DNA from: Triparma columacea
Lineage: Eukaryota; Sar; Bolidophyceae; Parmales; Triparmaceae
Assembly: GCA_030267965.1 (NCBI GenBank)
Contig: BRYA01000246.1
Coordinates: 767-64,766, forward strand
Direction of reading: 5' to 3'
Length of the DNA stretch: 64,000 nt
Part shown: in pieces, positions 46,438 to 57,800 of the stretch
How the letters are laid out: each line of letters opens with the position of its first letter
Numbering within the stretch: position 1 is the first letter of the stretch
Notes under the pieces: model-generated
Seen by the model: the letters and a program-made list of their open reading frames with translations, nothing else
The model's database searches: none
What the model was told of the DNA's origin: nothing
Position numbers and translations under genes: made by a program

Positions 46438-48924
46438 TCAACAACTAGTTTCCTTTGGCGTTTCCTCCGCCACCCCATTCCCACCCACAACCCCCTCCAC
46501 CTCACCCGCTCCCTCAACCCTGAGGCATCCATTGCAAACGTAAAAACCACCTTCCATCAACTTTCCCTCGCCCCCCTTGCAACTCTCACAATAGCCGTCT
46601 ACGCACTTGATGCAATGCACCTTACACGCCTTCCCGCAAGCCCCCCCGCAGTCCTCTCCCCCGGTCCTCTTTTCGTAATGCCTCTTCTTTGCCCCCTTCT
46701 CGTTCTCTTTAATATTGCAGTACTTGGAGAACTCGCACAGCCCGTGTTCAAGGTTCTGCAACGGAGTCAGGGTGACAGGTGAGAATCATGGTGATTGATT
46801 TATATACATATGCCCGCATCTATCTCACCTTAGCGTCCATCCTCATCCCTTTCGGTTGCCTCTCTCCCCCCCCCCCCAGCACCTCAACGACAGCCTCGAA
46901 GACCTCGGCAAGTGCGACCGTCAAGGCGTGCGCATCCTCCTCCCTTCCGCCGCAGACTCCCCCCCCGCAGTACTCGTTTCGCCAGAGTATCCCGCCCCGA
47001 CCGATGCCCACGCAGCCAGTGAGGATCCTCTCGAGGCCAGAGATTGCGCCTGGGCCCAGTCGGCAGTAGCTCGTCGAAGTTATCGCCCTACCGTCCCCAA
47101 GGAGCAACGCGCCGCTCTCCAGGAGGTCGCACGTAATCTGCCATGCGAAAAAGTCCCCGACCCCGGGCATCTCGTTGACGGCTTCACAGACACCTTTGAT
47201 CCTGTCGTAGTCTGTCGAGGCTCTTTCAAGCGCCCGGGAGACAGCATCAGCGTAGCACTCGAGGTTCGTAAGATTTTGCCTGTTCCCCTTGCGAATTTTC
47301 ATCAGGAACTCAATGTCTGCCTTGTACTGCGTGGAGAGCAAAGCGGAGAGCAAAGCGAGTTGCAGAATGGGCACTAAATGAGCTTAAATGGTTTGTTTTT
47401 CGCACAGTCTTGCAAATTCGCGACTCTCCTCGCGATGTGCCTGGCTTTGGCTCGGCGACTTCTCACCTTCTTCATCCCCCCGCTGTCAATGTGACACTTT
47501 GCGAAGAACCCCTCATTGTCCTTATTGACCTTTTCGAACTTTTCCTTCATCTTCCTCACCGCCGCCTTACCCTCCTCGTCGTACGGGTAAGCAGGGAGGC
47601 CGCCAAGGGTTATCCAAGTGTCAATATTGTTCGCCCTCCTGTAAACGAACGCCGACCACAGGACGGACCTAAGCCTGTGCTCAGATGGCTTGACGTTCAG
47701 GGCACGAGCGGCCAACTCGTCGACGCTCAAGCTCCTCTTGATCTGACCCCTGAAATACCTCGTCCCCCTATCAAGCTCTCTGTAAGCATTGCACCAAACG
47801 TAGCGGTTCATCACCGGGTCCTTGCTCCAACCCTTTTGAGTCTGGGGCTTGCGACGGGGGGGGGCCTTCTTGCAACGGGAGGCCCTTCTCCTGGGGATGT
47901 CATCATTGTCAATGTCATTCAAGTAGTACTGAGAAGCTTCCAACATCTTTTTGCTGGGTTTGCGGACGCGAGAAGATGAGGAGGGGGGGAAGGGTGATAT
48001 GGGTTGTTGTTGTTGCTGTTGTATGGTTGAATTGGGGTCTGATGCGCCTTCGACTAATGGGTCCACGACTGGCTTCCCGATTCGCTCTTCCAACGACATT
48101 TCCACCTCCTCCTTCACCGGTTCCTCTACAACCGGCGCATCCTCCGCCTCTTCTACCGCCTCCTCCACCTCCTCCTTCACCGGCTCCTCTACAACCGGCG
48201 CATCCTCCGCCTCTTCTACCGCCTCCTCCACCGCCTCCTCCACCTCCACTACCTCCTCCTTAACATTTACCCCCCCTCCCGCCTCTTCATTCATACACCC
48301 CCCCCTCTTAGCCCCACCCGCCTCCCCCTCCTCTGCTACCGCCGTCTCCTCCTCCATCACATACTCCTTCCCCTTATACCACGCCCCCCAAATCCTCTCC
48401 CTTTCCTTAACCCATGCAACCAACGCCCCAACATTGACCCCCACACCCTCTCGCTGGAGGAGTCCCGTGACGAAATTAACCTCCTTCCTCGACATGGACC
48501 CCTCGAGAGCCAAGTACAAGGAAGAGCTTGGAGAAAACAGCTCCACCAGGGCAGCCTTGATGCGCTGCACGTCCCCGAAGTTAGCAAAGAGCGGATTCGT
48601 GATTTTTTTACTCAGCTCTCCCCCGACCAAGCCGCCGGGAAGGCCCAGGTTCACCTTCGGTATCTTGCGAGGGGAACGACGGGTTTGTTCCATGGGCTCG
48701 TACTTGTCTTGATTTATCCAACGCTCGGAATGTTTCCGAACGCGAGATGTAGTGATAATAGAGGATGTAAGAGCGGTGCCAGAGGAGGGAGAGGAGGGGA
48801 GAGGAAGGGTGGGGGCAAGGGAGGAGGATACATGAGCAGAGGGGGAATTCATGTGTTGGGTATCGATCGGAGAATTTATGGGTAGATTAGTGATTGTGGA
48901 TAATGTAAATGGACACACATTCAT
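46438..48924 (-). CDS. Nuclear-type protein with base-hypermodification HhH domain and zinc finger
   Basis: Exons 48924-47467, 47326-46829 and 46755-46438, all phase 0, about 757 residues. The N-terminal half is Ser/Thr-rich, basic (RKHSERWINQDKYEP, RRSPRKIPK), then acidic with a duplicated block. From about residue 370 a helical domain reads MNRYVWCNAYRELDRGTRYF, RSVLWSAFVYRRANN, DTWITLGGLPAYP, then EMPGVGDFFAWQI and LGPGAISGLERILTG. The order RxxxAYRxLDRGTRYF / PGVGDFxAWQI / GPGxxxGL matches the DNA-glycosylase-like helical domain of phage and eukaryotic thymine-hypermodification proteins (aG/PT-pyrophosphorylase and hmU DNA kinase-associated). A C-terminal Cys module (CGGACGKACKVHCIKC...CESC...CNGC) likely binds zinc. 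Function in algae unknown. Confidence 0.6.
48111..48230 (-). repeat. 60-bp tandem duplication in the HhH-domain gene
   Basis: Two near-identical 60-bp units encode two copies of a Val/Glu/Ala-rich acidic block (EEAEDAPVVEEPVKEEV), extending the acidic linker in frame. Confidence 0.85.
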
Positions 48925-49120
48925 CTAAATCGCTACTAGGTGCAGCAAGAAAACAATTTAGGGAGAGATTTTGGATCATAGAGGGGTGCTTTCCGACCTG
49001 GTGGGTGAATATCATAGAAAATTATATGAGCGTGCATAACGACATGGATTACCACACTGTCAATAACGGCTCGTTCACGGTCAAATTCAGCATCGCTAAT
49101 TATGTATATGTCCCCCATTT

Positions 49121-50794
49121 TCACTTTCCCAACCTTTCCTTGTAGTCGCCCTCTGCCTCCTTCTCCCTCAGTCTGTACCCTAGCACGAGCTGCCATAGGC
49201 AGAGCTGTTGCAGCGCTCCAGCTGGGATATCTATCTCTTGTTCCATATCGATGGCTCCCGCCTTGTTCGGCCCGCCGTCGAGGACATACTTGACGAGCAT
49301 CTTCATCGTGTCGACGACGTCGGGCGTTATGCCCTCTGTCAGGGCCTTGACGTTGTCCTGGTTGAGGGAGGAGAGGTACCCCCCTAGCCCCCCACCGGCC
49401 GTGGGAGAACCGGAGTCAAGGCCAGTGGTGAGACCCATGTTTGCAGTTTCGTCCCTGTGGGTGGAAGTAGCGAGGGAGGAGCGAGGGGTTGCATTAGCGC
49501 TTAGAAGTGCCGTACTCAAGTTTTCATTGCATTCTTTTCTTACCTAGCTTCCCTCTTTAGAGCCTCCTTGAGGGCATCAGCCTCAGCACGCAGGGTGCTA
49601 ATGTAGTCCTTGGCTTCGACTTCGATGGTCTTCCCGTCCTCCAACTCTACGGAGATGGTCCCTGAAATGTCGGGGGAAGGGTCCTCGGGGAGGTCCTCGT
49701 CGTTCTCAGACGAGGAACCCTGCGGGAACTGGAACTAGAGGGGGCGAGCGAGGCAGCGAGCAAAATGAGTAACGGTCGAGGTGAGTTGGAGGCAAGTCCG
49801 TTCTCACCTGCTTGCTGACGGCCCCCGCCGCCTTTTCGCTATTGACAACTCCAAGACCCTTCTCGAACTCCACCCATGATATCTTCCCGTCGTTGTTAGC
49901 ATCGAAGAACCTCAGGAACGTGTTCTGCTCGAACTGCGGCGGATCCACGCCGTACACCTCCCTGAGCATGCCCTCGATCTCGTCCCTCTCGATGAATCCT
50001 GACTTGTCCTTATCAATTTTCTCGAATGCTCTCTTGTACTCAGCGACGTCGTGAGCCTCGATAGACATGAGCTCCTTGAGGGCAAGAACGTACTCGGCAT
50101 TACGGAACATGTAGCCAGTCATCTGGAGCTGGAAGCAGAGGGCACCCAGCTTCTCGCCCTTTACCTTTGCCACCACCCCGATGCCCATGGCTTGGTTGGT
50201 ACCTAAGCCGCCGAGAAGGCCTGCGACCGCGTCACTCATGGCGTTGATCACGAGGGGCTGGGCGGTCATCATGAAGTCAGTGATCACCTGGGAGGGAGTC
50301 ATCGAGGACATCATGTCAAAGAGGATCGCGCTGCCCCCTGTCTGACCGTCGTTGATCTTGTTCATGCGAGAGCGAAGCTGGGGGGGGGTTGGTAGGGAGG
50401 GGTGAGGTGTGTGTGGGTGGATGGAGAAGAGAAAAAGAAGAAATGAGGAAGAAGACGAAGGAGAACAATATGCAGCTCTTACCTCAGCTAAAGCCCCCCC
50501 CCAATCCGTCTCAGTCGTTAGTTCCCCCCCGTCGATCTCTTCATTATCATTACCATCCTCATCCTCATCGTCCTTCGACCTCAACATAATGGTCTGTCTT
50601 CTGGTCTGTCTTCTCTTTGCTGGCGGTCCAAAGAAAGACGAGGGGAGATCAGTTGAATATACTCCAAATGCGACCTGTTTTGATGACGAAATAGTCTTGC
50701 AGGAAGCATACAGTGGAGTTCCATAAGATGCGACATCAGGGCAGGAGCTGAAAATGAGAAACAAGACCGCCTGGAGTTTCACATGGTACTGCAT
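49121..50794 (-). CDS. Plastid EF-hand protein with DUF760
   Basis: Four or more exons from ATG 50794 (MQYHVKLQAVLFLIFSSCPD, a signal peptide, then a Ser-rich transit stretch with SYGTPLYASCK) to stop 49121. The middle has two EF-hand loops (DKDKSGFIERDE and DANNDGKISWVE). A hydrophobic helical region (VINAMSDAVAGLLGGLG, LCFQLQMTGYMFRNAEYVLAL) precedes them. The last exon contains LQQLCLWQLVLGYRLREKEAE, the signature of DUF760, found in plastid proteins of plants and algae. So this is probably a Ca2+-responsive plastid protein, related to the EF-hand/DUF760 proteins seen in stramenopiles. Exact function unknown. Confidence 0.75.
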
Positions 50795-52047
50795 GATACG
50801 AGTTGGATATGCTTAGGTTAATCAGATGCGCACAAGAACCCGTCGAGTGTAGCCACAGAAAAGGAATTTTGTCAGACAGGTCTTGGGCTCTCCACCTTCA
50901 ACCATCGTCACACATTTGGGAATAATTGTCGAGCTCGTGTGTGCGCGAAATTTGTCAGGGGCATTTAATATATGTAGAGAAGAGTAATGAATAGCCAGGA
51001 CACGTCTTAATGTGAATATATTATTTATTATTTTATTCTCTAGCCTCCTGTTCTTATAAGCTTCACATACATTCTCGCAAGTTAGAGGCGAGGGTAGTGC
51101 ATTCTAGAGCAATATCCGATTCCCAACCTTCCCCTTCCGCTCCTGGAACCCATGGAGCACAATACAAGCCTTCTTTTGCGTTCTACCTTGACCATGAGCT
51201 TTGAGCTCTAACCCGGGATTTTTCCGACGAGAAAGCAATATACCATCTCGCCAGTGACAGTTTACAACATAATGACTGTCGAACTGGCAGTGAGAGGAGA
51301 CAAGGCCAAAAAATGTCCATGGAGGGATGCCAGATAAATGTTTGGGGGGTTGAAAGATTGGTTGAAGAGCCAAGACGGAGGATATCCCAAACTACCAAGC
51401 ATTGTTGAGGCGCAAACACCCCGGCGAGACGTACCAATTACAACACCAATCACCCATACTTCATATCCACACGGGATCAACACATGTGCATCCCAAAACT
51501 ACATTGAATTATTGCCTGCGCTCCACTTTTCCGTGGTGAAAGCGCGCCCAAACGGTAAAGATCGACACAAGATTCAACGACCGTCAAATAAAACGGGCGA
51601 AAGATGACGCGTGAATGATTTGGAATTTAACAAGAATGACGAGCCTTTTCTTGTACAATGATGAATAAATTTAAGAGGCCTTAAACCCTGATTTGAGGGC
51701 GCCGAACGAGTCCAAAATTCAAGGTGTTTGCTCCAAACTCTACCACCTACTACCGTTGCAACTTATTTTCCAAAATCTGGCACACGACGATAACACTTTT
51801 TGACCAATGACCAGAACAGAATCCTTTCCATTTCAGACACGCACCCACTTTTGGAATCTGGAATCTAAAATTAAACCCCAATTTTACCCCCAAACGACCA
51901 AAAACTTGGTACACTAGAGTAATACGTGTGTGTTGACCCATTTTTATGCATTTAAGCCCGACCTGACCTCCCAATCCTGATATTTCCCCCCCCCGTCGAC
52001 TCCACTTTCTGCCCAATTTCTATCTTCCTTAATCTCCCCCTGTGCAA
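50795..52047. other. Intergenic, no gene called
   Basis: About 1.25 kb. Three overlapping minus-strand frames (51104-51483) and one plus frame (51338-51607) overlap with no recognisable motif. 51640-51930 and 50990-51040 are AT-richer. It may hold a decayed element, but nothing can be supported. Confidence 0.4.
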
Positions 52048-53494
52048 ATGCAAAACAAAGGGTTCCCAACTTCATCGGGAGATTGCGGTACAATGAGGAC
52101 TATATCTCATTCTCCTCCAGGAATTCTATTTGAGAAGGCTCAGAAGAGGCAAAGGAGCAGCTCTTCGCCAGCGACTCTGGAAATTAAGCAGCAGTTGCCA
52201 GAGCGAGGCACGAGCTTGTTCCACAGTCCCCCGAACCCGTTTAATATGTTTAGGTCCAGCGATTTCGACGAAGGTGGAGAAATTTCATCGGTAAGATCTA
52301 TGAAAAAGAGGCATACTAATTCGATGACACACTTGGGTGCAGACTTGAGATTTGTTTCTTCGACAAAGATCACTCCGCTGCCGTCCTCGACTCACCCACC
52401 CTCCCCCCTCTCTCCTTCACCTTCCTCCTCAGCCTCCGACTCCCTTCCCGCAAATGTTCATGAAGAGTCCCTCCTCCATCTCCTCTCCCTCCTCCCCCTC
52501 CTCCCCCTCCTCCCCTTCCTCCTCCCCGGCAGTCGCCGCATCCCCCTTCTCCTCTGAAGCCGCAATCGCCGATACTGACTTCGTCCTTTCCTCCCCTAGT
52601 GCTTTCAAGCGTTCCACACGCACCCTCAGTTCCCCCCTGCCCTCCTCCCCCGTCTCCGCCTCAGCCGCCGCGAACAACGCAGGCCGCACCCCGATGTCTT
52701 GGACGACGCTGTTACTCAAGGCGCTCAGGACCTCGACGGGCACAGGTTTTTCAGAAGAAACCCTGGACAGAGCTGTTGATAGAAGGTAGGAGGAGCGATG
52801 AGGCGAGGCAGAGTGAAGTGACGGAATTGGACCGCATTACATAACCCACTTACCAACGAGCTTCACTCCTCACTTTGCTCGTACATCGCTCATGCACTTC
52901 GCTCACTCGCTTTCCACATCCACCACTCACACGACCATTCTAACGTATGTAACCCCACTCGCTTCACTTCACTTCATTTACCACAGGTGCCACGCAGAGA
53001 TCGAAAACATGAACGAAGATGACGACGACGACAACGACGACGAGAAGGATGATATCATCCTGGATGGCATCGAATGCAAAAAAACCCACACCAAGTCTGC
53101 ATCCTCCAAGATCCCTCGCATCGTCTCTGACCTCTCTCTGAAGGAAAGGGCAGCCTCCTCCCCCTCTCCCACCACCTTTCACAACGGCTCCTTCAAGATG
53201 GCCCCCGCTCTCAAGTCTCGGACCCCCCCGTTGCCCCCCTCAGCTGCCACCGCCCTCCCCCCCCACTCCGTTTCCTTCCACCCTCTCGTTGAGGTCTACG
53301 AGTTCAACCCTCACCCCCTCATCCCGGGCGTTCTCCAAAATGACCTCTGGTGGAGCGACGAGGACTACAAGGAAATGAGGCAGAAACAAAGGGTCCAGGA
53401 ATGGTGCAAGATGGTCCTGGGGGCACCGTACGACCAAGGTAATGGAGATGGAGAGTGGGAAGGAGAAGGAGTGGGGATGGATTTGGAAGGGTAA
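52048..53494 (+). CDS. Unknown Ser/Pro-rich protein with VSF-type docking motif
   Basis: Three exons (52048-52290, 52433-52785, 52987-53494) join in frame to 367 residues. Skipping the first intron is required: without it the frame hits a stop near 52556. The protein is Ser/Pro-rich with SSDFDEGGEISSPPTPFPQ at the first junction. An acidic stretch (EDDDDDNDDEKDD) is followed by the conserved-looking C-terminus: HSVSFHPLVEVYEFNPH then PGVLQNDLWWSDEDYKEMRQ. The VSF ... EVYEF arrangement resembles the RVxF protein-phosphatase-1 docking motif of regulatory subunits such as PPP1R15. This is an inference from a short motif. Confidence 0.65.
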
Positions 53495-53959
53495 GAGAAC
53501 ACACTGCATTTGAGAAGTTCCCTCCCCCCCTCATAGCATTAGGCGCGCATGGAGATTCCAGCGCGGAAAATTTTGAAACAGAGAACATTTTTGGTGAAAA
53601 ACTGCGACATTATTATATAAACAAATAAACCATGAAAACGTCAGTCCTCCACAGGTTGAGGAGGAGCGCTTTTCGCCTCACGACCCGCTACTACAGTGCT
53701 CCAATGCGGCAAGCCTCATTGCTCAGCACCCAAATCCATTTTTTTTACCTCATTCTCAGCTCTTGGTTGTTCCCTCACTGTTGTTGAGACAAAACTTCCA
53801 TCAGCCAATCCTTAACTCTTACCATCGGATCAACACACCACTCTACCCCCCGTACCTAAAACCGGCAGGAAACCAAACGATATTCGAAACGACGTCCTCA
53901 CAAGTACAAACAGCCCCTCAACTTCCCCTGCAACTGATCCAACTTCCCAATCGTTTATA
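53495..53959. other. Intergenic, promoter side of LRRC51
   Basis: 465 bp between two plus-strand genes, no other gene seen. Confidence 0.4.
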
Positions 53960-54722
53960 ATGCCAAGTGGTCTCCCCCCTGACCTGCGCCAGGAGCAGGT
54001 TCTCGATTACTCCTTCATGGAGATTAAGAGCTTGAAGGGTGAGTCCTTATCCCTCCCTTAACCTTGTATGCACCCCTCTCCCCGTAACTACCCTCGCTTA
54101 CCCCTGCCAACCCCCCCCTCCATGCCCCTGGCTCCCGCATCCTTCTTACAGAGCTCGTTGAACTCGAGGAAGAGGGCCCCTCCTCCGAACCCCCCGAGAC
54201 GGACGAACCAAAAAAATTCTCCAATATGACAACCCTCAGGATTTCCTCCAACTCCATCACTGACATTGCCCCCCTGTACGACTACTTGGACCAGGTCGCC
54301 GAGGGAGCCGACACGTTCAAGTGGTTAGACTTATCGTACAATAAGATCGAGCGGATAGGTCTATCCTTCGACCCTTTCAAGAACGTTTCCGTGTTGTACA
54401 TGCAGGCGAACTTGATAAGGTGGGTGTGAACTTCTCGCTCTCTACGTCGACGCCGACCTTTCATCTAACCCCCCCCCCCCCACCGCTTCGTAGTCGGTTC
54501 GGTGAGCTCAAACCCCTCACCAAGCTTCCCCACCTCACCAACCTGGCTCTTCACGGCAACCCTGTCGCGGCAAAGAAACACTACCGCAATTATGTCCTCC
54601 ACCTCCTTCCCAACCTCACCAAGCTGGACTTTTCCTGCATCACCAAGCAAGACAGGGTGCACAGCCAAACCTGGGCAATGTTTTTCAGGAAAAAATTAGC
54701 CAAGAAAGTCGACGAGGAATAA
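53960..54722 (+). CDS. LRRC51-like ciliary leucine-rich-repeat protein
   Basis: Three exons (53960-54038, 54152-54419, 54494-54722) give 191 residues, MPSGLPPDLRQEQVLDYSF to KKVDEE. Leucine-rich repeats appear as TLRISSNSITDIAPLYDYL, FKWLDLSYNKIERIG and VLYMQANLI, then LTNLALHGNPVAAKKHYRNY. It ends with LPNLTKLDFSCITKQDR and a short tail (WAMFFRKK). Size and the final DFSxITKxDR block match LRRC51 (the LRR part of the vertebrate LRTOMT locus), which is widespread in ciliated eukaryotes. This suggests a flagellated life stage. Confidence 0.88.
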
Positions 54723-54832
54723 ATATCATAGGGTGGAATTGGAGGCGGGGGAGGGGGGAGAGGCAGGAAATAAAAACTAGCCGGCATCAACAAGATAATA
54801 TCACAGCAATTTCGTATCCCTTATTACCCGCC

Positions 54833-57800
54833 CTATCCCGACTTTGGCTCCTCCGCTCTCTTTGGAAGCTGCCTGCACCCCTTCCAGAACCCTTTTTTCG
54901 CATGCCCCCCATTTTTCTCCATGTACTCAATCAGCGCCAGGCTCGGCCCGTCGTTCCAGTAGGCGAACCCCCCGTCCGTGTCCCTCCCAGCCTCCTGGGA
55001 CTCATCATCGTCTACGAAACCTTGCCCGTCTTCTTCCTCCTCGGAAGAGCTTTGCTTCTCCCTCTCCCAACCAGCCAGCCTGTGAGTCTCACGCATTATT
55101 TGGTTCGCAGTCTGCGTGCACGGGAATAGAGTGTTAGAGGGCATGGGGGGGGGAGCTGCGATCATGCCTATTACAATGATTCATCGCACTTTACTTATCG
55201 CGACGCTTACCTTCAAGCTCGCAATTGCCTCCGGCCACTTTCCCTTCAAATACAAGTCTCTCCCCTTCTTGAACTCATCCTTGAACTCCCCGCTAACATG
55301 TCTCCTAATGGCGACAAGATCTCCGTCATTGTCCCAAGTAAACTCGTTGAAATTCTCCGCTTCCCTGTTGCTGACCTTGTCGCTCTTGCTCATCATGAAA
55401 AAAGGCACACCTTTATGTTTGGCATCGTAAGTGTAAAGTCTCTGCGACAAGGAAGCGGGGGTATCAGAACGTGGGTTAGCGACAAGACATGTCGAGCGCA
55501 CCGTACTCTAACCCTTTCCCGCTTGTCGCTTTCGCGGCACTGGTGTCATCTCTGTCCTCTCACCTGCTGCTCCTTGCTCCCCTTCGTAAACACATTATCT
55601 AAGAACCTCAACTTCTTTCGACTCTCCTTCGAGAAGAGCTCTTCGACGCTCCCGTTCAACAAGAACGGCACGCCGTACTGGCCACAAGCAGCCATCAACC
55701 TGGCAGCGTTATTCACGTGAGGGGACAGATACGTTGCATCAACCTTGTGTGTGCTACCCACAGCCCCTTCGATCGCCCAACCTGCGCTCATGCCGATGGA
55801 GATCTCCAGCTCGAAGTCGCCCTCCTTGGCGCATGCCAACCTTGGGTCGCGATTCCATTGCTGCACCGCCCTGTCCCTGTAAATTCTCGCGAATGCCTTA
55901 AGCATCCCAACGACCGCCCGCTCGGCGAACTTGCTAATCCCGGGCAAGCTCGAAAGTTGCAAGGTACTTTCTTGTCGCTTCTTCTTGGCCTTCGTCAGGC
56001 CAGAAGGAAAAAACGACGCCCCCCGCCTAGGTGTCATCCTAGACCTATCACTTATGCCAGAGCTGCTATTCCATGCACTGATCGACATTGACTCACCAAC
56101 ACCTCCTGCAACGCTTCCTGCAACGTGGGTAGAACTACCACTTTCACCACCACTACTAGTGCTGTGACGATGGACATTTAACGGAACATATTAGAATGTT
56201 GGGGGTTTACGAAGTGCCGTCTTCATGACCTCATATTTCTTCTCTCTCGATCATTCTCACCTGCCCCAGCTTTCCCTCCTCTCGCTAGTCACGCCGCTCC
56301 CGCTGTCGTCGTCGTCGCCGCCTTCACTCCCGTCTTTCTTCTCGCCGACCCCCCCGATCTTTTCGAACAAGTTGTCGCTTGCCCTGGCATACTCGGCCAT
56401 CACCTTTGCCTGGTCTCCAATCTTCCACACCATCAGAAAGCTAGCCCCGAGGTTCTTGTTGCACTGCCCCGAGGAGACGTACCCCCACCTCTTCACCTCT
56501 TCGTGGACGACGACAGCAACGTCGTTGATCATGTTGATGACGTCCTCCTTGAGGCAGCTAATGAGGCGGTCAAACTCGTGAATCTCGACGAACGCAAAGA
56601 TGGCGTAAATCGACTTTCCGAATCCACGAGGGTCGAAGCACGTGTCAGCATCCCCTTTGACACCCATCTCCTTGACTGTAACGCTGGAAAGGCTGTCGCT
56701 AATGATAGCCGCCCCAGCAACTCCCCAGCACTTCTTCAACATGGCAGCTATCTTACTTATCGTCTCAATAAGTTGGTCCGTCTCGAAGTATTCTTCAGAA
56801 TCCACGTCAGCGAACTTTGATTTCCTGATGAACCATTTTTTCTTCGTCAACTTTGATTTCCAACTCACCGAATCAAAGGTTACCTTGCCCACTGCGGAGC
56901 TACGTGTGGGCGCGAGGGGGTTCCTAACATAGTAGAACACAATGTCGAGGAGCCGAGTAAGAGGCCTGATGACCAACTGCCGTGCGTCGGACTATAAGCG
57001 ATGCAGAGCAAAGAGAACCGCGAAAGAGGGAATTAGGGGGAATAGTTAAGAGTTGAGAATTAACGTGTCACTTAACGGCTGTGCAAAACGCAACCTCACC
57101 TGCAGCACACCGGAAAATATCCACAGCATTATCAAGAGAAGCGTGCGGCCTATGAGCCCCAAGATCGCCCCGAACTGTATCGTTGCAGTGAAGTTGAACA
57201 AGGTGACGACTTTTTTTGACGGCTGTGCGGGGTCGAAGCCTCCTTCGAAGGCGAAGGAAGGCCCTTCAATGAATTCGCAGAACTTCTTACCACCCCTTCC
57301 TTCGCACTTCGACGACATTTGTGCCGTCTGCCTGAGGGTAGTCCCTCCTGTCATTAGATTAAAGTAACTGGTGTAATCTCCTCTGTCGATGGCGTCGTCG
57401 AAGGGTTTAATAACCTTCTGGCACGCCGCGAGGTCTCCGATCGCATGCGTTGCGCTCGGGGGGCAGCTGGGGTTCGCGATCGTCCCGTACTTCCCGACCT
57501 GGAACGGGCACCGCACGGGGAGAACCTGGGCTGAGAGGAGGAACTCGAGGGGCTGATCGTTGTAGGACAGCTTGATGAGCTCGGGCATGGACACGGGTAA
57601 ATAGTAAGCGAAATACCAGTTGTCCACAGCGGCCCTCAGTTCCTTGCAGTCGGCCGCAGGGTTGCCAGGCACACCATTGAAGGCAAAGTTGATCAATGCG
57701 AGTGAACTGGTAAGTTGCTGGCTAATCACCTGGCCTTCATCGAAGATAGCCGGGAAGCAGGGAAGGAGAATCACCGTGACGAGGGAAATGGCAATCAAGC

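Noticed and set aside
47374..47466. Separate gene boundary between the HhH-domain exons
   Set aside because: A phase-0 GTGAG...GCAG intron (47466-47327) joins both parts, and the domain motifs continue across it.
51104..51607. Overlapping open frames in three minus and one plus frames
   Set aside because: No motif, no splice pattern and mutual overlap; not supportable as a gene.
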